Shown here: positions 6,736 to 12,480 of the stretch, in pieces | Layout: the number at the start of each line of letters is the position of its first letter | Numbering within the stretch: position 1 is the first letter of the stretch | NCBI GenBank assembly: GCA_937859825.1 | Contig: CALMAP010000319.1 | Coordinates: forward strand, 3,166-15,645 | Direction: 5' to 3' | From: an uncultured Terriglobus sp. | GTDB taxonomy: Bacteria > Acidobacteriota > Terriglobia > Terriglobales > Acidobacteriaceae | Length of the DNA stretch: 12,480 bases | Notes under the pieces: generated by a model | What the model was told of the DNA's origin: nothing | Database searches by the model: none | Seen by the model: the letters and a program-made list of their open reading frames with translations, nothing else | Made by a program: the position numbers and the translations under genes

Positions 6736-6758
6736 GCATCAACATAACAGCCGCTACC

Positions 6759-7871
6759 ATGGTGAGCGTGCCCGTTCGCAAAGCAGCTCCGGCAAAACTA
6801 TCTTTGGACACTGGCCTGATTCCCGTGGGATCACGGGTGGCGGTAGCGGTTTCTGCAGGGGCGGATTCGACGGCGCTGCTGCTTGCACTGCATGAACAGG
6901 CGGCTACCCTCGGCATCGGCCTGTGCGCAGCGCATCTGCACCATGGCATCCGTGGCGAGGAGGCTGATGGCGACCGCAAGTTCCTCCGGGACCTGTGCGG
7001 CCGCCTGGGTCTTCCCCTGCACGAAGACCAGCAGGACGTTCCACAGAGCGCGGCAAGCGACGGCGAAACACTCGAAGAAGCCGCCCGCAACGCGCGATTG
7101 CGCTTCTTTGCCGGGCTGCTTGCGCGTGGCGTGGTGGATGTGGTGGTCACGGCGCACACCTCTGACGACCAGGCGGAAACGGTCATGATGAAGTTGCTGC
7201 GCGGTGCCTGGACTGAGGGTTTGGGCGGCATCGCGCCCACACTCTGGATTGACGCGAAAGGCTGCCCCGTATTGCAGTCGGCTGCAGTCGGCAGGGTCGC
7301 TCGGCCCTTGCTTGCCTCGACTCGCACCGATGTGCTTGCCTTTTTGGACTCACGTGGGCAGACCTGGCGTGAGGACTCCTCCAATGCGTCGGATGCCCAT
7401 ACCCGCAATCGGGTACGGCGCGACCTGATGCCGCTGCTGCGTGAGTTCAATCCAAAGCTTTCCGCTACCCTGGGGAACCTTGCCGGTATTGCACGCGACG
7501 AAGAAGCGCATTGGCAGAGTGAGATCGCCAGGCTTTATCAGCAACTGGCCGTTCCGGGTCGTCCGGTACGTGGCGGCGGGCGGGCTGTCAGCACCGCGCC
7601 GGAAACCGAAACCGTTGCCTTTGAGATCGAACGCCTGCGTGCACTGGATGCGGCCACGCGCCGCCGCCTGGTGCGTTTTGCCGCTTTCCGGCTTGGTGCA
7701 AGCCTCAATGCACAGGAGACCCTGCGCGTTTTGCTGCTTGCGGGCGTAGCGCCGCAAGGAACTCCAGCCGATTCCACAGTTCCAGGCAAACCCAACAGCA
7801 GAATTGACCTGCGGGAGGGTGTCCGGGCCGAGCGCAGCGTCCGGGAACTGCGTCTTTCGCGGACAGCCTGA
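6759..7871 (+). CDS. tilS: tRNA(Ile)-lysidine synthetase
   Basis: Converts cytidine 34 of the CAU-anticodon tRNA(Ile) to lysidine using ATP and lysine, so that the tRNA reads AUA as isoleucine. The 370-residue protein has the N-terminal PP-loop ATPase motif S32-A-G-A-D-S37 (the usual form is SGGxDS), the LHHGIRG(E) segment (60-67), AHTSDDQAET (132-141) and the signature WREDSSN...RNRVRRDL (203-223). After about residue 230 comes the helical linker and C-terminal region, shorter and less conserved than in the 432-residue E. coli enzyme. The start at 6759 is chosen because it gives the normal N-terminal length before the PP-loop; there is no Shine-Dalgarno sequence, and the frame stays open to 6696, overlapping the acetyltransferase. 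ftsH follows on the same strand after 246 bases, a neighbourhood seen in many bacteria. Confidence 0.93.
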   Translation: MVSVPVRKAAPAKLSLDTGLIPVGSRVAVAVSAGADSTALLLALHEQAATLGIGLCAAHLHHGIRGEEADGDRKFLRDLCGRLGLPLHEDQQDVPQSAASDGETLEEAARNARLRFFAGLLARGVVDVVVTAHTSDDQAETVMMKLLRGAWTEGLGGIAPTLWIDAKGCPVLQSAAVGRVARPLLASTRTDVLAFLDSRGQTWREDSSNASDAHTRNRVRRDLMPLLREFNPKLSATLGNLAGIARDEEAHWQSEIARLYQQLAVPGRPVRGGGRAVSTAPETETVAFEIERLRALDAATRRRLVRFAAFRLGASLNAQETLRVLLLAGVAPQGTPADSTVPGKPNSRIDLREGVRAERSVRELRLSRTA

Positions 7872-7966
7872 ACGGAAGACGGCGTATGTTGCAATATCCC
7901 ACACCGGATTGCAAATTGGCACACAATCCGGGCGCGTGGCGGAGATAGAATCATCTGAATTGCAGG

Positions 7967-7983
7967 TGAGCGCCGAACGCTCA
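7967..7983. promoter_or_regulatory. small hairpin in the tilS-ftsH gap
   Basis: TGAGCG (7967-7972) and CGCTCA (7978-7983) form a perfect six-base stem with a five-base loop, about 135 bases before ftsH. The rest of the gap 7872-8117 has possible but poorly spaced promoter hexamers (for example TTGCGA at 7986 and TATATC at 8013, 21 bases apart). There is no T-run after the hairpin, so it is not a standard terminator of tilS; it may be a leader structure for ftsH. Confidence 0.3.
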
Positions 7984-8117
7984 GATTGCGACCAAGTTCT
8001 TCAGGCCGCGTCTATATCAGTAGCAATCCAGCAAGCATCGCCAGGGGCTGAGGCCGCATGCGATCTGGGACGACGGCAGGTAGTCTTGCCGCTCCCGCGA
8101 AAGAAGGGGTAGCAACG

Positions 8118-10037
8118 TTGAACAGCACGGTAAAGACAGTCCTGATTTGGGTGCTCATGATCGGCTGCCTCGTATCATTCTGGCAGGTGGTAGCACGCTC
8201 GACGGGCGGCGGTCACGACTCCGCCATCAGTCTGACGCAGTTGCAGGACAATGCCGACAAGGGCCGCATCTCTGAAGTCACGGTCAACGGCACCGAGGTC
8301 ACCGGCAAGTACAAGGATTCCAAGGAAACCTTCCACACCACAATTCCGAGCAACTATCCGGACCTTTACAAGAACCTGCACGACAAGGGTGTAAATGTCA
8401 CCATCAAGGACTCGGCCAATAATTTCTGGCTGTCCGCGCTGGTTTCACTCACCCCGGTCCTGCTGATGGTCGGTCTCTTCCTGTTCCTGATGCGCCAGAT
8501 GCAGTCCGGCGGCAACAAGGCGCTGTCGTTTGGCAAGAGCCGCGCGCGCCTGCTGAGCCTGCAGCAGAAGAAGGTCACGTTCAAGGACGTTGCCGGCGTT
8601 AACGAGGCCAAGGAGGAGCTCAAGGAAATCATCGAGTTCCTGCGTGAGGCGCAGAAGTTCCAGAAGCTCGGTGGACGCATTCCCAAGGGCGTGCTGCTCG
8701 TCGGACCTCCCGGAACTGGCAAGACCCTGCTTGCCCGCGCGGTTGCGGGTGAGGCGAACGTGCCATTCTTCTCCATCTCCGGTTCAGACTTTGTGGAGAT
8801 GTTCGTCGGCGTCGGCGCATCGCGCGTTCGTGACCTGTTCGAACAGGGCAAGAAGAACGCTCCCTGCATCATCTTTATCGACGAAATCGACGCGGTCGGC
8901 CGTCACCGCGGTGCGGGCCTCGGCGGCGGACATGACGAACGGGAGCAGACACTGAACCAGCTTCTGGTGGAGATGGACGGCTTCGAGTCGAACGAAGGCG
9001 TCATCCTGATCGCCGCGACCAACCGTCCTGATGTGCTTGACCCTGCTCTCCTGCGCCCAGGCCGCTTCGATCGTCGCGTTATCGTCGACCGTCCTGACAT
9101 TCGCGGCCGTGAAGAGGTCCTTCGCGTCCACGCCAAGAAGGTTCCCATGGCCGACGACGTGAACCTGAACATCCTCGCGCGTGGCACACCGGGTTTCTCC
9201 GGTGCGGATTTGGCGAACATGGTGAATGAGGCCGCACTGACCGCTGCCCGCTACAACCGCAAGGCTGTACATATGTACGACTTTGAGGTTGCCAAGGACA
9301 AGGTGCTGATGGGTGCGGAACGCAAGAGCATGCTGCTTACCGACGAGGAGAAGAAGGTGACGGCGTATCACGAGGCCGGCCACGTTCTTGTGGCGGCGAT
9401 GCGCAGCCATTCCGATCCGCTGCACAAGGTCACCATCATTCCGCGTGGCATGGCGCTTGGCGTGACCATGCACCTGCCCCAAGAAGACAAGCACACCGTG
9501 ACCCGGGATTATCTCGAGTCACAGCTTGCCATCTTCATGGGTGGCCGCTGTGCGGAAGAGATCTTCCTCAAGCAGATGACGACAGGTGCCGGCAACGACA
9601 TCGAGCGTGCTACCGAACTGGCCCGTCGTATGGTGTGCGAGTACGGCATGTCGAAGATGGGGCCGATGACTTACGGCAAGAAGGAGGGTGGCGAGATCTT
9701 TCTGGGTCGTGAGATCCAGCAGCATCGCGACTTCTCCGACAACACCGCAGAGCAGATCGATGCCGAGGTCAAGAAGTTCGTCCACGACGGCTACACCTCG
9801 GCTTATTCGATCCTCGACGGCCACCACGACATCATGCACCGCATGAGCCAGTTGCTGCTGGAACGCGCGACCCTAGATGCCGAGGAGATCAAGCTGATCA
9901 TCGAAGGCAAGGACCTGCCTCCCGCGCGTTCTCATTTGGCCCATGTCGAGCCGGGAGATAACGACACGCAGAAGGTGCTCAAGCCTGAATCTGGACGTTC
10001 TCCAGGATTTGGCGAAGGGCGTCCGTCCCCCGCATAA
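8118..10037 (+). CDS. ftsH: ATP-dependent zinc metalloprotease FtsH
   Basis: Membrane-bound AAA+ protease that extracts and degrades membrane and short-lived cytoplasmic proteins. From a TTG start the protein has 639 residues. Order of parts: transmembrane segment 1 (about 7-26), periplasmic domain (27-100), transmembrane segment 2 (103-125), AAA+ domain with Walker A GPPGTGKT (196-203), Walker B IIFIDEID (251-258) and second region of homology TNRPDVLDPALLRPGRFD (301-318), then the peptidase domain with zinc motif HEAGH (418-422) and the third ligand Asp494 in GAGNDIERA. All catalytic residues are present. The TTG at 8118 is chosen because AAGGGGT precedes it by seven bases and it gives the normal short N-terminus; an in-frame ATG at 8058 would add 20 residues. 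A strong hairpin follows the stop. Confidence 0.97.
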   Translation: MNSTVKTVLIWVLMIGCLVSFWQVVARSTGGGHDSAISLTQLQDNADKGRISEVTVNGTEVTGKYKDSKETFHTTIPSNYPDLYKNLHDKGVNVTIKDSANNFWLSALVSLTPVLLMVGLFLFLMRQMQSGGNKALSFGKSRARLLSLQQKKVTFKDVAGVNEAKEELKEIIEFLREAQKFQKLGGRIPKGVLLVGPPGTGKTLLARAVAGEANVPFFSISGSDFVEMFVGVGASRVRDLFEQGKKNAPCIIFIDEIDAVGRHRGAGLGGGHDEREQTLNQLLVEMDGFESNEGVILIAATNRPDVLDPALLRPGRFDRRVIVDRPDIRGREEVLRVHAKKVPMADDVNLNILARGTPGFSGADLANMVNEAALTAARYNRKAVHMYDFEVAKDKVLMGAERKSMLLTDEEKKVTAYHEAGHVLVAAMRSHSDPLHKVTIIPRGMALGVTMHLPQEDKHTVTRDYLESQLAIFMGGRCAEEIFLKQMTTGAGNDIERATELARRMVCEYGMSKMGPMTYGKKEGGEIFLGREIQQHRDFSDNTAEQIDAEVKKFVHDGYTSAYSILDGHHDIMHRMSQLLLERATLDAEEIKLIIEGKDLPPARSHLAHVEPGDNDTQKVLKPESGRSPGFGEGRPSPA

Positions 10038-10047
10038 AATCAAGTAA

Positions 10048-10091
10048 GCAAGACAAGGGGGCAGCCTGAACAGGTTGCCCTCTTGTCTTGC
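10048..10091 (+). terminator. strong hairpin after ftsH, likely transcription terminator without T-run
   Basis: GCAAGACAAGGGGGCA (10048-10063) pairs with TGCCCTCTTGTCTTGC (10076-10091), 16 pairs with one G-T, and a 12-base loop that holds its own CCTG/CAGG pairing. It starts ten bases after the ftsH stop and lies between ftsH and the convergent small gene that ends at 10243. No T-run follows on either strand, so intrinsic termination is less certain; mRNA 3'-end protection or Rho-assisted termination are alternatives. The following 151 bases, 10092-10242, hold only a weak CCTGG/CCAGG hairpin and nothing I can name. Confidence 0.7.
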
Positions 10092-10242
10092 TCAAGCATT
10101 CGGCTCATAACACAAGGCCGTGGGTTCGGAACAGAATAGCCTGGCCGCAAGACCAGGACGCGAAAGAAAGCAGTCGGGGGTTTGAAGGCCGGGGGTACTC
10201 GACAAACGACGCGAAGACGATAACCAGGACGCTATCAGGATG

Positions 10243-10677
10243 CTATGCGGTGGCAGTCGCCCGTGACATCAACTGCAGCAGTTCAGGATTCGGATTGAGA
10301 CCACGAAGGAAGGAAAGCTCCAGCCGGATGGTCAGAATGGTGCTGCGTTCCTCGCGAGTCTTCATGAAGTGGCGGCAAGTGCACCGCTCCGTCAGCAGCA
10401 GATGGCTCTCGCGGGTCAGTTCGATCCCGCTGCTTACCAGCGCCCCATACATCTCAATTAGTGCACGGAACTGGAGTTCGATCCTAAGTTCCACGATTGA
10501 TGCGGAGATCATGTGACGGTCGAGCACCCATCCACTGGCTTTGTCGATTGCGTCTGTCAGTGCCGGCATGACGCGATCGATGCTGTCATGGCTCAGGCTC
10601 TGCAGGTGCAGATCGGGCTGCTCCGGGGAGAATTCCTCGGGCGCGTCCATTCCGTTCCAGTCTTCAGGGAATCTCAT
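10243..10677 (-). CDS. small protein of unknown function
   Basis: I do not recognise this protein. From the ATG at 10677 it has 144 residues: an acidic, Pro-rich N-terminus (PEDWNGMDAPEEFSPEQPD) followed by what looks like an all-helical domain (about 30-140) with a conserved-looking core VLDRHMISASIVELRIELQ and a CTCRHFMKTREERS segment that could bind a metal through C-x-C-x-x-H. It has no signal peptide or membrane segment, so it should be cytoplasmic. A TTG at 10746 would add 23 residues, but that part has a less GC-rich third codon position and overlaps a palindrome, so I prefer the ATG. Neither has a clear ribosome binding site. It is convergent with ftsH and divergent from acpS. The reading frame's length and amino-acid make-up support a real gene; its function is open. 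Confidence 0.7.
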   Translation of the reverse strand: MRFPEDWNGMDAPEEFSPEQPDLHLQSLSHDSIDRVMPALTDAIDKASGWVLDRHMISASIVELRIELQFRALIEMYGALVSSGIELTRESHLLLTERCTCRHFMKTREERSTILTIRLELSFLRGLNPNPELLQLMSRATATA

Positions 10678-10738
10678 CACTTTCTGCTTATCGGCGAACG
10701 GCCAGCCTTCTGCTGATTCCTGAGCGTCCGAAGGTGGT

Positions 10739-10765
10739 ACGTTCAAGAACGTGAGTGTCAGACAC
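10739..10765. promoter_or_regulatory. two adjacent palindromes in front of acpS
   Basis: ACGTTC-AA-GAACGT (10739-10752) is a perfect 14-base palindrome, followed two bases later by GTGTC-A-GACAC (10755-10765), a perfect 11-base palindrome. Both lie in the gap between the small divergent gene and acpS, 36-62 bases before the acpS start, where a regulator could act on both genes. The arrangement GTTC-N2-GAAC is the reverse of the LexA-type GAAC-N4-GTTC box, so I do not call a LexA site. Confidence 0.4.
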
Positions 10766-10800
10766 GACGTGCCTCTTTTGGCGACGCTGGCGAGGGCTGT

Positions 10801-11181
10801 TTGATCCTGGGCATCGGCACGGACCTTATTGAGATAAGCCGGATTCGGAACTCGATGGAGCGGTTTGGCGACCGTTTTCTGGCGCGCGTGTACACGCCGG
10901 AAGAGATCACATACTGCCTACGCAAGCTGCGCAACAGCCACGAGAGCTTTGCCGCCCGGTTTGCAGCGAAGGAAGCCGCCGCAAAGGCGTTGGGCACGGG
11001 TATCGCACGCGGGGGCTCCTGGACGGAGATCGAAGTCCGGCGCCTGCCGGGCCAGCGGCCCACCATCCACTTTACCGGGCGTGCGCAGGAACGTGCCGCG
11101 GCGATGGGTGTGATTCGGACCCATTTGACTCTTTCCCATGGGCGCGAGCTGTCTACGGCTGTTGTTGTCCTCGAGTCCTGA
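10801..11181 (+). CDS. acpS: holo-[acyl-carrier-protein] synthase
   Basis: Transfers the 4'-phosphopantetheine arm of coenzyme A to a serine of acyl carrier protein, making it active for fatty-acid synthesis; cytoplasmic, normally a trimer. The 126 residues fit the family (about 120-130). It begins MILGIGTDLIEISRI with the metal-binding Asp8; the second motif ARFAAKEAAAKALGTG holds Glu58 and Lys62; the C-terminal LTLSHGRELSTAVVVLE is also typical. The start is a TTG at 10801, preceded by GAGGGC; no ATG fits, since the conserved GxDLIEI motif begins within the first residues. Confidence 0.95.
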   Translation: MILGIGTDLIEISRIRNSMERFGDRFLARVYTPEEITYCLRKLRNSHESFAARFAAKEAAAKALGTGIARGGSWTEIEVRRLPGQRPTIHFTGRAQERAAAMGVIRTHLTLSHGRELSTAVVVLES

Positions 11182-11191
11182 GCCTGTCCCT

Positions 11192-11211
11192 GGAAAGTGG
11201 TTTCCGAAACC
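11192..11211. promoter_or_regulatory. overlapping alternative hairpins between acpS and the MlaD-like gene
   Basis: GGAAA-GTGG-TTTCC (11192-11205) and GGTTT-CCG-AAACC (11199-11211) are two perfect five-base stems that share bases and cannot form together. A third small stem CTGTG-6-CACAG lies at 11251-11266. They sit in the 118-base gap before the MlaD-like gene. Stems this short arise by chance often, so any switching role is speculative. Confidence 0.2.
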
Positions 11212-11299
11212 GAAACGCGCCCATTCGCATCACACATGTTGCAAACCCCACTGTGTTACACCACAGCGCCTGCTTAAGCGCCGACGAGAAGGAAGCTCT

Positions 11300-12385
11300 A
11301 TGCCGAGTCAAAACGAAGTAAAGTGGTCGCAACTGAAGGTGGGCGTAATTGTTCTGGTTGCAGTTGTGCTTCTGGTTACCCTGCTCTTCCTGATGACCAG
11401 TTCTCAGGGTGGCGGTATTTTCTCCCACAAAATTACCGTGCGCAGCTACTTCGAGAACGCCGCGGGCGTTAAGGACGGCGCACCAGTCAATCTGCAGGGC
11501 GTGACCATCGGCACCGTGAAGAAGGTCCAGGTGGTACAGGAGCCGAGCCGCAAGCTGACGCCGATTGAAGTCACCATGCAGCTTGATACCAAGTATGGTG
11601 ACGCTCTTCACAAAGATTCCAAGTCTGCCCTTTCCACGGTAGGCGTGCTCGGCGACACCGTCGTTGACATCAATTCTCAGACGGCAACGGGTCCGAAGCT
11701 CCAGAACGGTGATGAACTCAAGACGCTGGAGACACCCAACCTGCAGGACGTGGTGAAGGCGAGCCAGGGAACAATTGAAAGTTTGAACGTTACCTTGGCC
11801 AAGCTGGATCGCATTGTCGACAATATCTCCCAGGGTAAGGGCTCGATCGGGCAGATGATTTATGACGACACGCTTTACCGTCGGGCGAACGAAACGGTTG
11901 CAGAACTGCAGAAGCTTGAAGCCAACCTGAACAATGGCCACGGTACCATCGGTAAGCTGCTTACGGACGAGACGTTGTACAACCGGCTGAACACTTCCGT
12001 TGCACAGCTCAGCTCGATCATGGCAGACGTGAACGCCGGGAAAGGGTCTGCAGGCAAGCTGCTCAAAGATGACGCCCTTTACAACAACCTGAACGCCACG
12101 CTGCAACATGCCAACAGCATCATGGGCGATGTGGATGCCGGCAAGGGCGGTCTGGGTCTGCTCACGAAAGATCAGGCATTTGCCAACAAGCTGAATGACA
12201 CGATCACACGCCTGAACAACATTATGACAGGCATCGATCAGGGGCAGGGCACTGCGGGTCTACTCGTGAAAGACCCTGCTCTCTACCACAATCTAGACAA
12301 GCTGGCCGTTGATTCGCAGAGCCTGGTGAACACAATTCGTTCCGACCCAAAGAAGTACCTGACGATCCACTTCAAGATTTTCTAA
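11300..12385 (+). CDS. MlaD/Mce domain lipid-transport protein with five 34-residue repeats
   Basis: A 361-residue inner-membrane-anchored protein of the MlaD/Mce family, whose members form hexameric rings or tubes that carry lipids across the periplasm with a MlaE-type permease and MlaF-type ATPase. The start at 11300 follows AAGGAAG at good spacing. A short cytoplasmic N-terminus is followed by a transmembrane segment (about 14-32), then the Mce domain (about 43-125) with VRSYFENAAGVKDGAPVNLQGVTIG and a GVLGDTVVDI strand. From residue 179 the C-terminal part has five repeats starting at Gly 179, 213, 247, 281 and 315, each of the form GxGxxGxLxxDxxLYxxLN. They probably form helices that extend the tube. 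No permease or ATPase gene is in the window. The repeats are longer and more regular than the tail of E. coli MlaD (183 residues). Confidence 0.93.
   Translation: MPSQNEVKWSQLKVGVIVLVAVVLLVTLLFLMTSSQGGGIFSHKITVRSYFENAAGVKDGAPVNLQGVTIGTVKKVQVVQEPSRKLTPIEVTMQLDTKYGDALHKDSKSALSTVGVLGDTVVDINSQTATGPKLQNGDELKTLETPNLQDVVKASQGTIESLNVTLAKLDRIVDNISQGKGSIGQMIYDDTLYRRANETVAELQKLEANLNNGHGTIGKLLTDETLYNRLNTSVAQLSSIMADVNAGKGSAGKLLKDDALYNNLNATLQHANSIMGDVDAGKGGLGLLTKDQAFANKLNDTITRLNNIMTGIDQGQGTAGLLVKDPALYHNLDKLAVDSQSLVNTIRSDPKKYLTIHFKIF
11834..12343 (+). repeat. five in-frame 102-base repeats inside the MlaD-like gene
   Basis: Five units of exactly 34 codons encode GKGSIGQMIYDDTLY, GHGTIGKLLTDETLY, GKGSAGKLLKDDALY, GKGGLGLLTKDQAFA and GQGTAGLLVKDPALY, each followed by a helix with (L/A)N and a hydrophobic heptad-like pattern. 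Identity is clear at protein level but moderate at DNA level, so this is an old duplication, not a recent slippage array. The fourth unit differs most: it has shifted TK and Phe-Ala for Leu-Tyr. Confidence 0.85.
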
Positions 12386-12411
12386 GGCTTCTGGACTTCT
12401 AAGTAGAGGAA

Positions 12412-12423
12412 TGCCCCGGGGCA
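12412..12423. other. GC-rich palindrome after the MlaD-like gene
   Basis: TGCCCCGGGGCA is a perfect 12-base palindrome 27 bases after the stop codon, and GGGGCAAAATTTCCCC overlaps it. No T-run follows in the right place. It may contribute to a 3'-end structure, but the evidence for a terminator is weak. The remainder of 12386-12480 has no gene. Confidence 0.25.
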
Positions 12424-12480
12424 AAATTTCCCCGCGCATTGATTTTAAGATAAACATTTGTGAAACCCCCCACAAAAAAA

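Noticed and set aside
8784..9494. Minus-strand open frame of 236 codons within ftsH
   Set aside because: It is antisense to the AAA+ and peptidase domains and has no start signal or known motif.
10092..10242. Possible tRNA because of a GGTTCGGA-like T-loop
   Set aside because: No matching acceptor stem, D-arm or anticodon arm can be drawn around it.
10739..10752. LexA-type SOS box
   Set aside because: The half-sites are in the reverse order (GTTC-N2-GAAC) and the spacing is wrong for the GAAC-N4-GTTC form.
11153..12109. Minus-strand open frame of 318 codons opposite the MlaD-like gene
   Set aside because: It is a shadow of the repeated coding sequence; the plus strand has the domain, start site and repeats.
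12440..12480. Terminator from the A-rich window end with TTTGTG/CACAAA stem
   Set aside because: The stem is short and AT-rich, no T-run follows on the plus strand, and the sequence is cut by the window edge.

Overview
The window looks like chromosomal DNA from a GC-rich, diderm soil bacterium, most likely an acidobacterium of the Terriglobia/Acidobacteriaceae type (Terriglobus, Granulicella or Edaphobacter-like). That placement is an inference. It rests on the overall style of the proteins, the isolated Mce/MlaD gene, the lipoprotein plus ATP-grasp pair, and a GGCACGGCTGAAGCC-type palindromic repeat that I associate with these genomes from memory. There is no rRNA, no tRNA and no CRISPR array that I can find, and no transposase or phage gene. 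Most genes are housekeeping.

Layout, left to right. Positions 1-787 (minus) hold the N-terminal half of serA, which runs off the left edge. Positions 896-1744 (plus) encode a secreted protein of unknown function. It meets, with zero bases between the stop codons, a minus-strand cluster: a glycine-rich lipoprotein (4038-3658), a glutathionylspermidine-synthase-like ATP-grasp ligase (3656-2448) and a Tat-exported methionine sulfoxide reductase B (2377-1745). The 357-base gap 4039-4395 is mostly a 260-base structured element with REP-like ends (4099-4358). Next come a class V aminotransferase with an unusual Cys-rich tail (minus, 5688-4396), a YqeY/GatB-like protein (plus), a GNAT acetyltransferase (minus), tilS and ftsH (plus), a strong hairpin after ftsH, a small unknown protein (minus), acpS (plus) and an MlaD/Mce protein with five exact-period repeats (plus).

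How the genes may work together. The lipoprotein and ligase genes are one base apart, with the ligase ribosome binding site inside the lipoprotein gene. They look like a distant version of the E. coli ygiB-ygiC and yjfM-yjfC pairs: the lipoprotein ends in an RGGFG motif like the one I recall from YgiB. The biochemical role of such pairs is, to my knowledge, not settled; a model in which the ligase adds an amine or peptide to the lipoprotein is plausible. The downstream msrB would add a periplasmic protein-repair enzyme to the same transcript. SerA and the class V aminotransferase could both serve serine/glycine metabolism, but they are not in one operon. tilS next to ftsH is a neighbourhood seen in many bacteria. 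AcpS and the MlaD-like protein both bear on lipids (acyl carrier protein activation and lipid transport), but a separate 118-base gap makes a functional link only a guess.

The best candidates for something not well described are the lipoprotein-ligase-MsrB cluster and the 260-base folded repeat beside it.
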